From TMED27 sp037969235 (GTDB lineage: Bacteria > Pseudomonadota > Alphaproteobacteria > Micavibrionales > Micavibrionaceae), in assembly GCA_037969235.1 (NCBI GenBank), contig JBBKXA010000088.1, forward strand, positions 1 through 7,531: 7,531 bases of DNA, given 5' to 3'. A program made the translations under genes and the position numbers. The notes below the pieces were generated by a model. That model searched no databases, had not been told where the DNA came from, and saw only the letters and a list, made by a program, of their open reading frames with translations. Shown here one piece after another: positions 1-5,581 of the stretch. Numbering within the stretch: position 1 is the first letter of the stretch; every line of letters begins with the position of its first letter.

Positions 1-7
1 TATTTAA

Positions 8-94
8 CAGGATTTGCTCAAATGGGGCATCCCTGCCGCACAAGTGCATTTTGAATACTTAGGTCCACGCGAAGAATTACAACAAGCCGCATAG
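8..94 (+). pseudogene. 3' remnant of a flavohemoprotein-like reductase, in-frame stop
   Basis: The reading frame that ends at the TAG at 92-94 encodes about 28 residues, including WGIPAAQVHFEYLGP. This resembles the extreme C-terminus of flavohemoproteins (Hmp) and related FAD/NAD(P)H reductases, where a G-[VI]-P turn is followed by a strand of the type [IV]H[YF]E and an aromatic-G-P end. The same frame has a TAA at 5-7, so the gene cannot simply continue upstream in it. Frame 1 reads YLTGF at the same place, so a single-base indel around 5-11 would also explain the break. Either the gene is broken just before its end or there is a sequencing error. An Hmp-type NO dioxygenase beside an Fnr-type regulator would make sense. 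Only the tail is visible, so the family call rests on a short match by eye, and another ferredoxin-reductase-type protein is possible. Confidence 0.4.
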
Positions 95-100
95 ATAAAA

Positions 101-137
101 ATGGGCGGTGTAAAACTTACACCGCCCATAATTTTAA
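101..137. terminator. Intrinsic terminator, probably bidirectional
   Basis: A perfect 13-bp inverted repeat (ATGGGCGGTGTAA at 101-113 and its complement at 117-129) encloses a 3-nt AAC loop. Downstream on the plus strand is AATTTTAAA, a modest T-run. On the minus strand the hairpin is followed by TTTTTAT, a better T-tract. It lies between the plus-strand reductase remnant ending at 94 and the minus-strand small gene ending at 153, so it probably stops transcription from both sides. Confidence 0.85.
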
Positions 138-152
138 ACTAGAAAAAGAAAA

Positions 153-302
153 CTAACAGCAGCCAGAATCTTTAGATTTTTTGTCTGTCGCGTCTTTTTT
201 ATCATCGTTTTTGTGTGATGATTGCTTGTCTTTTTCAGTTTGTGATTTCTGATCTTTATTTGCAGTTACATTACTGCTTGGTTTTTGTTGTGTTTTATTC
301 AT
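153..302 (-). CDS. Small lysine-rich hydrophilic protein ending in Cys-Cys (49 aa)
   Basis: This is a minus-strand frame of 49 codons from ATG at 302 to TAG at 153-155. A good ribosome site (CGGAG, 8 nt before the ATG) supports translation. The product begins MNKTQQKPSSNV, is dominated by Lys, Asp, Ser, Gln and Thr, and ends KSKDSGCC. It has no signal peptide, membrane segment or hydrophobic core and is probably disordered in solution. The two terminal cysteines are the only ones and could bind metal, carry a thiol modification or form a disulfide; this is speculation. The gene is followed by a terminator at 101-129 and preceded by a perfect Fnr box about 90 bp upstream (centre 392.5), so it is probably a single-gene unit switched by oxygen or NO. 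I recognise no family. The alternative, that this is a chance frame, is made less likely by the ribosome site, the box and the terminator together. Confidence 0.65.
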   Translation of the reverse strand: MNKTQQKPSSNVTANKDQKSQTEKDKQSSHKNDDKKDATDKKSKDSGCC

Positions 303-382
303 GATAAAACTCCGATCAAGTGCTAAGAGAGCCTAACTATTCAGACCCTAGACATTGATACTGCGCCTGCAATTTAAAAAAC

Positions 383-402
383 GATTTGATTGCAATCAAA
401 TC
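383..402. promoter_or_regulatory. Fnr box 1, perfect 20-bp palindrome
   Basis: GATTTGATTGCAATCAAATC is fully self-complementary and contains the Fnr consensus TTGAT-N4-ATCAA at 386-399. It overlaps the stop codon (401-403) of the regulator gene and faces the 49-aa gene on the minus strand. If it acts as a class II activator site (centre at -41.5), transcription would start near 351. The hexamer at 363-358 (CAGTAT on the minus strand) or at 360-355 (TATCAA) would then be the -10 element. No good -35 element is present, as expected for an activator-dependent promoter. The box itself is certain; the promoter layout is inferred. Confidence 0.88.
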
Positions 403-1135
403 ATACAACATTTTTATGCAAGGACAGATGCACGGGGCAGTCTTCCGATAATGAACAACTATCACACACAAAATGACTGGTTTTTTCTACGTTGTTGATG
501 GACACGTGTGCGCCGTTTACTTCGAAACCTTCGCCTCGCAAGTTTTTTAAGGCGCGGGAAAACGTTTCCAGCTCAATGCGTAAACGCGAGGCTATGAGGG
601 TTTTGCTATAGGGCAGCTCGAACCCCTTAGGATCAAACCCGTAGAGCGTGCATAAGCGTTGCAAGTAACATGCGACAATTTGCGTAGCTGACATGGTGGA
701 TTGGTGTTCGGCTTCGATTTGTGCGCTGTGCAGGCGATCAGACAGGCTGGCCATTAAATGCTCGGCCATGTGGTTAATGTTATTTAAATTCGCAACCATC
801 CACGAAATGGGAATTTCCAGCACGACAATTTCATCAACCGCGCGAGCATTTTTATTGTGCGTGACTTGTTTGGTTATAATTTCATCGGCATTCAGAGAAT
901 CTCCCGCAATTAACAGATCGCTCGTCACCTCATGACCATCGGGGGTTTCACGGAAAATTTGCACCGTGCCGCGACAGACCACATAAAAATGCGTAATCGC
1001 ATCGCCATGCATGAATAAATACGCGCCGCGCTCACAATTGCGGAGGCGGCTATTTGCAAGAAGGCGCGTGTTTTCCTCTACGCTCAGACCTGAAAACAGC
1101 GGAAGCGTTCTCAACAGTTCTGATTTTAACGGCAT
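401..1135 (-). CDS. Crp/Fnr-family transcription regulator with a C-terminal Fe-S-type cysteine motif
   Basis: A 244-aa regulator. Residues about 10-120 form the cyclic-nucleotide-binding-like beta-roll (LRTLPLFSGL at the start, GDAITHFYVVCRGTVQIF in the middle). Residues about 121-145 are the dimer helix and 150-215 the winged helix-turn-helix. The recognition helix reads E190-T-F-S-R194, the E..SR signature of Fnr that contacts TTGAT half-sites, and two such boxes flank the gene. The tail carries C224-X2-C227-X5-C233 (CDSCSLSEDC). This is close to the CQDCSISQLC segment of E. coli Fnr, which ligates a [4Fe-4S] cluster, but here it lies at the C-terminus, the arrangement known from Bacillus subtilis Fnr. 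The N-terminus has no such cysteines. A fourth ligand is not obvious; C34, C54, C156, C162 or an acidic residue could serve. I chose ATG 1135 because MPLKSELLRTLPLF matches the family start and GGAAA lies just upstream. A GTG at 1195 and an ATG at 1174 are in-frame alternatives that would add 20 or 13 residues. Likely role: O2/NO-responsive activator, probably autoregulated. Confidence 0.93.
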   Translation of the reverse strand: MPLKSELLRTLPLFSGLSVEENTRLLANSRLRNCERGAYLFMHGDAITHFYVVCRGTVQIFRETPDGHEVTSDLLIAGDSLNADEIITKQVTHNKNARAVDEIVVLEIPISWMVANLNNINHMAEHLMASLSDRLHSAQIEAEHQSTMSATQIVACYLQRLCTLYGFDPKGFELPYSKTLIASRLRIELETFSRALKNLRGEGFEVNGAHVSINNVEKTSHFVCDSCSLSEDCPVHLSLHKNVV

Positions 1136-1209
1136 AATATTTTCCAGTACATATATTGCTAGACTGTACACCATCGCTGCGTGATTAGCTTGCACTTACT
1201 TTGAACCAT

Positions 1210-1223
1210 TTGATTGTAATCAA
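1210..1223. promoter_or_regulatory. Fnr box 2 between the regulator and the 62-aa gene
   Basis: TTGATTGTAATCAA is a perfect TTGAT-N4-ATCAA match (with flanks, TTTGATTGTAATCAAA at 1209-1224). It lies in the divergent region between the regulator gene (minus) and the small gene at 1281 (plus). Its centre at 1216.5 puts the -10 hexamer at 1246-1251 in the class II activator position. On the minus strand the same site lies upstream of the regulator and may make it autoregulated, either as repressor or activator. Confidence 0.92.
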
Positions 1224-1245
1224 ACCCTTTGGTAATCCTCGTGCG

Positions 1246-1258
1246 TATCATTACACCA
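1246..1258 (+). promoter_or_regulatory. Class II Fnr-dependent promoter of the 62-aa gene
   Basis: TATCAT at 1246-1251 matches the -10 consensus in five of six positions. With a start site at A1258 the hexamer occupies -12 to -7 and the Fnr box centre falls exactly at -41.5, the standard class II geometry. There is no sigma-70 -35 element; the Fnr box takes its place. The start site itself is inferred. Confidence 0.75.
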
Positions 1259-1280
1259 CATCATATAGAAAGGTTTAGTT

Positions 1281-1469
1281 ATGATCGCGAATGAAGCATA
1301 TACGACAAAAATAGATTTAAATGGTGAAAATCATATTGCCAAGAGGCTGCCAATTTTAGGGACACTGCATTTAAGCTCATGGAGCTCTAATGCACTGGAA
1401 ATTTCTCACAATGCTAAAAACAAGCTCAGCGTTGGAGAACAAACTGGCTGTGATTTGGCAACAGATTAG
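1281..1469 (+). CDS. Hypothetical 62-aa protein under an Fnr promoter
   Basis: A 62-codon gene from ATG 1281 to TAG 1469, with AGAAAGG placed 7 nt before the start. The product begins MIANEAYTTKID. Its middle is mildly hydrophobic (KRLPILGTLHLSSWSS) and its tail is polar, ending TGCDLATD. There is no signal peptide, no convincing membrane helix and a single cysteine, so no function can be read from it. The case for a real gene rests on the well-built Fnr-dependent promoter 23 bp upstream of the start codon and the good ribosome site. It should be expressed under low oxygen or whatever signal the neighbouring regulator senses. The peptidase gene begins 79 bp downstream and has its own TATAAT, though read-through is possible because no terminator is seen between them. 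Confidence 0.6.
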   Translation: MIANEAYTTKIDLNGENHIAKRLPILGTLHLSSWSSNALEISHNAKNKLSVGEQTGCDLATD

Positions 1470-1510
1470 CGGGATGTTTTTATGTTCACTATCCTATCTT
1501 TGATTAGCAC

Positions 1511-1516
1511 TATAAT
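1511..1516 (+). promoter_or_regulatory. Candidate -10 element for the M81 peptidase gene
   Basis: A consensus TATAAT lies 33 bp before the ATG at 1549. No matching -35 hexamer is found at 16-18 bp; the nearest candidate is TTCACT at 1485-1490 with a 20-bp spacer. The expected start site is near 1523. The gene's ribosome site is AAGG at 1535-1538. Confidence 0.45.
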
Positions 1517-1548
1517 GTTAGGCTAGCTCTTAAAAAGGTAAAGAAAGC

Positions 1549-3126
1549 ATGGCATTGAGCGATAAAATAACAAAAGTTTTAGGCGCTGAGATTTATCATG
1601 AGAGCAATCCGTTGAATGCGCATTCAATTGAGATACAGGATTTTCGCGATGAGTTTCTGCTTATGGGGGATGACGCGATTAAAGCGCGTGGTGATGCGAA
1701 TACTGATCTTGCAGGTGTTTTAGATACAGCGCGCAAACATGGTTGGAAATATGATCATGTTTTAAGCGAGAAGGCTGGACCAGGGGGCATTGTTGCGGAC
1801 GAAGCATTTGATGCAATTTGCCAACCTGTTCTTGATGCACTTCAAAAGGCAATTGATGCCGGTGAGCCTTACGATGGTGTGATGCTTAATTTGCATGGGG
1901 CAATGATTACAAAGTCTTATGATGATGGCGAAGGCGAGATTTTGCGCCGTGTGAGGGAGGTTATTGGCATGGATGTACCGATTGCGATTACGCTCGACCC
2001 ACATGCCAATGTCAGCGCGGAGATGTGTGAGCGTGCCAATATTATCGCGGCGTATAAAACCTATCCGCATACCGATATGCGTGTGAATGCACGGCAGGCA
2101 GCGGAGGTGTTACAACGTGCCATGATAGAAGGCCTAAGCCCACGCACTTTGCGCGTTCCTGTTGCCATGATAGAAGAAGCCAATGGCGGGAGCACAACCG
2201 AAGGCGCGATGATTGCACGTATTGCGGCGGCAAAGGCGCATGAGCAAACCGAAGGGGCGCTTGCGGTCAGTGTTATTGCGGGTTTTCCTGCCAATGTTGA
2301 ATTTGTCGGGCCCAGTGTTCTTGTCACGTATTTTGGTGATGAAACGCCGCATTTAAAGTTTGCGCAAGATATCGCGCAGGATATTTGGGATCGCCGAAAT
2401 GAGGTAGTAAACACCTATTTGAGCGTTGAGAATTCCGCAGATATCGCGGCACATTATGATCGTCACACGCACTTAAATAAACCACTCGTAATTGCGGATT
2501 ACGCGGATAATCCTGGTGCGGGCGCACCTGGCGATTCGACGGCTTTGTTGCAATCCATGCTTGATGCTCATGTGAAAAAGGCTTGTTTTGGGCCGATGGT
2601 TGATGAGGAGGTTGCGAGCGCAATCCATGCTCTGATGGCTTCTGGTGAAAATAAAGCTGGTGATGTTGTGAGTATTGAGCTCGGTGGGAAAAACTTTCCT
2701 GATAAGGGCGGAGCGCCTTTGAACCTTGATGTTGAAATCGTCTCTGTCCATGACGGTGATGTTTTGGGCAGTGGCCCTATAATCGGTGGAATTCATAAGG
2801 ATTTTGGTGCAACGGCGGTTCTTCGCATTAAAGGCGTTGATATATTGGTGGTTAGTCACGCGCAGCAAATGTTAGATTTGGAACAGTTCAAGACTTTCGG
2901 AATTATGCCCGAAGATTATGATGTCGTTGCGCTTAAATCTATGCAACATTTCCGCGCCGCGTTTACCCCAATCGCTGGCGATATAATCGTATGCGACAGC
3001 GGAGCGCTCTGCAGCCCAATTTATCGCCGTGAAGATTTCCCCAAAGTCCCCACGCCCACATTCCCGCTAGAAGACACGGACATATTAGACCACACGCACA
3101 GCATAAGTTTGACGCATGAGCCGTAA
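1549..3126 (+). CDS. M81 family metallopeptidase (MlrC/microcystinase-like)
   Basis: A 525-aa protein, near or slightly above the usual length of the M81 family. The N-terminal DUF1485 part has HESNP (17-21), LNLHGAM (114-120), DDGEGEILRRVR (125-136), LDPHANVS (149-156) and YKTYPHTDM (169-177). Asp150, His152 and His174 correspond to the zinc ligands of MlrC. The C-terminal MlrC part has GFPANVEFVGPSVLVT (245-260) and the diagnostic DYADNPGAGAPGDST (317-331). MlrC itself cleaves a linear peptide from the cyanotoxin microcystin that contains D-Glu and D-Ala. Most relatives have unknown substrates, so microcystin breakdown is not implied here. No signal peptide is seen, so it is probably cytoplasmic. 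It is read in the same direction as the DUF1611 and racemase genes 235 bp downstream, and a shared role with them is inferred. The family call is secure; the substrate is not. Confidence 0.93.
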   Translation: MALSDKITKVLGAEIYHESNPLNAHSIEIQDFRDEFLLMGDDAIKARGDANTDLAGVLDTARKHGWKYDHVLSEKAGPGGIVADEAFDAICQPVLDALQKAIDAGEPYDGVMLNLHGAMITKSYDDGEGEILRRVREVIGMDVPIAITLDPHANVSAEMCERANIIAAYKTYPHTDMRVNARQAAEVLQRAMIEGLSPRTLRVPVAMIEEANGGSTTEGAMIARIAAAKAHEQTEGALAVSVIAGFPANVEFVGPSVLVTYFGDETPHLKFAQDIAQDIWDRRNEVVNTYLSVENSADIAAHYDRHTHLNKPLVIADYADNPGAGAPGDSTALLQSMLDAHVKKACFGPMVDEEVASAIHALMASGENKAGDVVSIELGGKNFPDKGGAPLNLDVEIVSVHDGDVLGSGPIIGGIHKDFGATAVLRIKGVDILVVSHAQQMLDLEQFKTFGIMPEDYDVVALKSMQHFRAAFTPIAGDIIVCDSGALCSPIYRREDFPKVPTPTFPLEDTDILDHTHSISLTHEP

Positions 3127-3142
3127 CCTGCTACTAATATTT

Positions 3143-3181
3143 TAGAGTTTGGCAAAAGCCCTCTATTTAAACGATTTTTTT
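3143..3181 (+). terminator. Weak candidate terminator after the peptidase gene
   Basis: TAGAG (3143-3147) and GGC (3151-3153) pair with GCC (3158-3160) and CTCTA (3161-3165) around an AAAA loop, with a 3-nt TTT bulge in the left arm. A run of seven T follows at 3175-3181, but 9 nt beyond the stem. The hairpin is imperfect and the T-run is distant, so termination may be partial. Confidence 0.35.
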
Positions 3182-3195
3182 GAAAAGATACTTGC

Positions 3196-3214
3196 CTTAT
3201 TTTGGTAAAATAAG
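3196..3214. other. A/T-rich stem-loop in the 235-bp gap
   Basis: CTTATTTT (3196-3203) and AAAATAAG (3207-3214) form an 8-bp perfect inverted repeat with a GGT loop. A GCC/GGC extension is possible if one base is bulged. No T-run follows directly. It could be an operator or a transcript-processing structure between the peptidase and DUF1611 genes. The remainder of 3127-3361 shows no convincing gene or promoter, apart from the ribosome site at its end. Confidence 0.35.
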
Positions 3215-3348
3215 AGGCCGATCAAGACCTCAATTCTTTTTTCGCGAAGTTTAGCTTTATAGTTTTTGCGCCTATTCAGGCTTTGAAATGCGACCCACGC
3301 ATTGTGCGGGGTGCACGCATGAACGCGTTATATGTGCGTTTGCAAAAC

Positions 3349-3354
3349 AGGAGG
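3349..3354 (+). promoter_or_regulatory. Shine-Dalgarno that fixes the DUF1611 start
   Basis: AGGAGG is a full consensus ribosome site. It lies 1 nt before the ATG at 3356, which is too close, and 7 nt before the ATG at 3362, which is ideal. The start at 3362 is therefore preferred over 3356 and over the upstream ATG at 3332. Confidence 0.8.
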
Positions 3355-3361
3355 CATGAAT

Positions 3362-4474
3362 ATGCCCGTCGTTTCTTTTTCTCCACAAACAAAACAAAAA
3401 ACAGCCATTATTTATTGCGAAGGCAATTTCGGGCGCATAGACGGCAAAACCGCCAATGGGCTTATTCGATGCTCAGAAAAATATAAAATCCTCGCGGTTA
3501 TCGACAGCACTAAAGCGGGCCAAGATTGTGGCATGGTTTTGGACGATGTAAATAATGCAATCCCCGTATGCCGCGATATGGTCGAAGCATTGAAAGTAGC
3601 TGGAGAAACTCCGCATAGCTTCATTTACGGCATGGCACCTTTAAGTGGAATGCTATCGGACAATGAACGCACCATTATGTTGGACGCGATTAATCTCGGC
3701 ATGAATATCGTGAATGGTTTGCACCAATTCTTAAATGACGATACCGAATTCGCTGCCGCCAGCGCCGCCAATAATGTGACCATCCGCGATATAAGAAAGC
3801 CGCGCGATAAGAAAGATTTAAAAGTATTCAGCGGGCGTATCAATGAAGTCACCTGCCCACGCATTGCGGTCCTCGGGACAGACGGTGCAATTGGCAAGCG
3901 TACTACCGCTACCATTTTAACTAAAGCCTTAAATGTTCACGGGATAAAAGCCGTGATGGTCGGCACAGGACAAACGGGTCTTATCCAAGGTGCGCGCTAT
4001 GGTATTGCCATTGACGCTATTGTTCCGCAATTTTGCTCTGGTGAAATGGAAGCCACAGTTGTAAACGCTTTTGAAGGTGAAAAGCCCGATATTATAATTA
4101 TTGAAGGGCAGGGCGCGCTTAGCCATCCTGCTTATCTGACCTCCGCTTATATTTTGCGAGGAAGCCGCCCCGATGCGGTTATTTTGCAACATGCACCCAA
4201 GCGCGGCACGCTATCGGATTACCCCGATATAAAAATGCCAAGTGCGACCAGAGAGATTAATTTGATTGAAACATTTGCTGATACAAAAGTCATTGGCTTG
4301 ACAATCAACCATGAAAATATGAGCGATGAAGAAGTAAGCGCGGCAATTGTTCATTACGAGGAAACCTTAGACATTCCCGCCACAGACGCTCTTACCCGCT
4401 CACCTAGTGCGCTGGTAGAAATGGTTTTGCAGGCGTTTCCAGCGCTGGATAAAAAACTTTCTACAGCCGCTTAA
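3362..4474 (+). CDS. DUF1611 P-loop protein (DgcN-type family)
   Basis: A 370-aa two-domain protein. The N-terminal part (about 1-125) is a Rossmann-like domain starting KTAIIYCEGNFG. The C-terminal part (about 165-370) is a P-loop NTPase-like domain. It has GTDGAIGKRT (172-181), which fits the Walker A form GxxxxGK[RT]T, then GTGQTG (201-206), and DIIIIEGQGAL (243-253) in the place of Walker B, as in dethiobiotin-synthetase-like folds. This is the DUF1611 family, which includes DgcN, described as a D-glutamate N-acetyltransferase. This protein appears to belong to a branch found with alanine/ornithine racemases, so its substrate may differ. The start at 3362 is chosen from the AGGAGG spacing. 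Its TAA stop shares a base with the ATG of the racemase (TAATG), so the two proteins are coupled in translation and probably act on the same substrate, likely an amino acid or a derivative. No signal peptide; cytoplasmic. Confidence 0.88.
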   Translation: MPVVSFSPQTKQKTAIIYCEGNFGRIDGKTANGLIRCSEKYKILAVIDSTKAGQDCGMVLDDVNNAIPVCRDMVEALKVAGETPHSFIYGMAPLSGMLSDNERTIMLDAINLGMNIVNGLHQFLNDDTEFAAASAANNVTIRDIRKPRDKKDLKVFSGRINEVTCPRIAVLGTDGAIGKRTTATILTKALNVHGIKAVMVGTGQTGLIQGARYGIAIDAIVPQFCSGEMEATVVNAFEGEKPDIIIIEGQGALSHPAYLTSAYILRGSRPDAVILQHAPKRGTLSDYPDIKMPSATREINLIETFADTKVIGLTINHENMSDEEVSAAIVHYEETLDIPATDALTRSPSALVEMVLQAFPALDKKLSTAA

Positions 4475-5535
4475 TGAGCGCGCCACGCTTAGAGATTGAT
4501 TTAAAGAAAATCCACCACAATGCTAGAACGTTGGTTGAACGATTAGCGCCGATGGGTATTTCTGTGACAGGCATGACCAAAGCCACGCTTGGCGCACCTG
4601 ACATTGCCAAAACATTGCTAGATGCAGGAGTCAGCGGGCTGGGTGATTCACGTATTGAGAACATAATGAAAATGCGAGAGGCTGGCGCAGATGCGCCTTT
4701 AATACTCACGCGCTCCCCCATGTTGAGCCGCGTTGAAAAAATCGTTGAACACGCCGACATAAGTTTTAATACTGAGCTTACCGTCATAACCGCTCTATCG
4801 AACGCCGCACAAAAAGCAGGCCGCACGCATGGTGTTGTTCTTATGGTGGAGCTTGGGGATTTGCGCGAGGGCGTGATGCCAAATGATGTTAAAAATATGG
4901 TGCGTGAAATTCTAACGCTACCAAACATAGAGTTTAAAGGCATTGGTACAAACCTCGCCTGCCGCAGCGGCGTTACCCCAGACGTTAACAATATGAACGC
5001 ATTATCCACGCTGGCAAACTCTATTGATAAGACATTTGGCTTTACGATGGAGATTGTTTCAGGCGGTAATTCAGCAAACTTAGAGTGGGCGTTCAGTGGC
5101 GCGGATATTGGCCGCATTAATAATTTACGTTTAGGTGAGGCCATCCTGCTCGGACTAAACCCTCTCAATCGCAAACCCATTGAGGGACTTCAAACCTGTG
5201 CTTTTATGCTTATTGGCGAAGTCATCGAAGCTAAAACTAAACCAGCACAACCTTGGGGAAGAATAGCACAGATGGCGTTTGGTGTGCCCTTGCCGAACAT
5301 TAATCAAGGCTGCATCTATCAAATTTTAATTGCGATCGGGGAACAAGACACTAATCCATGCGGTCTTACGCCACCGCCCAACATTGAAATTCTCGGCGCA
5401 AGCAGTGATCATCTCATTTTAAGTTCACATAAGGCACGCCCATCTTTAGGCGAGGAAATTGCATTTCAATTAAACTACAGCGCCCTAGCGCGAGCCATGA
5501 TTTCAACCTTTATTACTAATTCTATATTGAAATAA
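4474..5535 (+). CDS. Alanine/ornithine racemase-family PLP-dependent enzyme
   Basis: A 353-aa fold-type III PLP enzyme of the alanine racemase N-terminal family. LEIDLKKIHHNAR (6-18) is the usual entry strand and helix. K36 in VTGMTKATLG is the expected Schiff-base lysine. ELGDLREG (126-133), IGTNLACRSG (157-166), SGGNSAN (196-202, phosphate-binding) and RLGEAILLG (219-227) match the ornithine racemase (Orr)/YhfX-like branch better than the peptidoglycan alanine racemase Alr. The reaction is probably racemisation of a free amino acid, perhaps ornithine, glutamate or a derivative; the substrate cannot be read from the sequence. Translation starts at ATG 4474 inside the stop codon of the DUF1611 gene, with no strong ribosome site of its own, so it depends on coupling. 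The last residues run into a hairpin at 5533-5574. Full length, no damage seen. Confidence 0.9.
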   Translation: MSAPRLEIDLKKIHHNARTLVERLAPMGISVTGMTKATLGAPDIAKTLLDAGVSGLGDSRIENIMKMREAGADAPLILTRSPMLSRVEKIVEHADISFNTELTVITALSNAAQKAGRTHGVVLMVELGDLREGVMPNDVKNMVREILTLPNIEFKGIGTNLACRSGVTPDVNNMNALSTLANSIDKTFGFTMEIVSGGNSANLEWAFSGADIGRINNLRLGEAILLGLNPLNRKPIEGLQTCAFMLIGEVIEAKTKPAQPWGRIAQMAFGVPLPNINQGCIYQILIAIGEQDTNPCGLTPPPNIEILGASSDHLILSSHKARPSLGEEIAFQLNYSALARAMISTFITNSILK

Positions 5536-5574
5536 TTATATAGGCGCACTGGTGTATGGCTGCCTTAATAATTA
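5533..5574. terminator. Hairpin between convergent racemase and fic genes
   Basis: TAATTATATAGGC (5533-5545) and GCCTTAATAATTA (5562-5574) are complementary in 11 of 13 positions, with a 2-nt mismatch inside the stem and a 16-nt loop. It starts on the racemase stop codon and ends 7 nt before the fic stop codon on the other strand. The position suits a shared terminator, but the stem is A/T-rich and neither side has a clear T-run. Confidence 0.45.
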
Positions 5575-5581
5575 CCTAACT

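Noticed and set aside
693..935. 80-codon plus-strand frame opposite the regulator
   Set aside because: It lies wholly within the clear Crp/Fnr coding sequence on the other strand, has no ribosome site, and its product is an unlikely Cys/Ser-rich string.
1500..1516. Possible third Fnr box before the M81 gene (TTTGATTAGCAC)
   Set aside because: Only the TTGAT half is present; the ATCAA half is missing at the right spacing, so a functional box is unlikely.
3283..3486. 67-codon frame overlapping the start of the DUF1611 gene
   Set aside because: It is in another frame and runs over conserved DUF1611 sequence; the Arg-rich product matches nothing. The AGGAGG site serves the ATG at 3362.
4461..5180. 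239-codon minus-strand frame opposite the racemase
   Set aside because: It is long but mirrors the well-conserved racemase; its product has no recognisable domain and no start signals.
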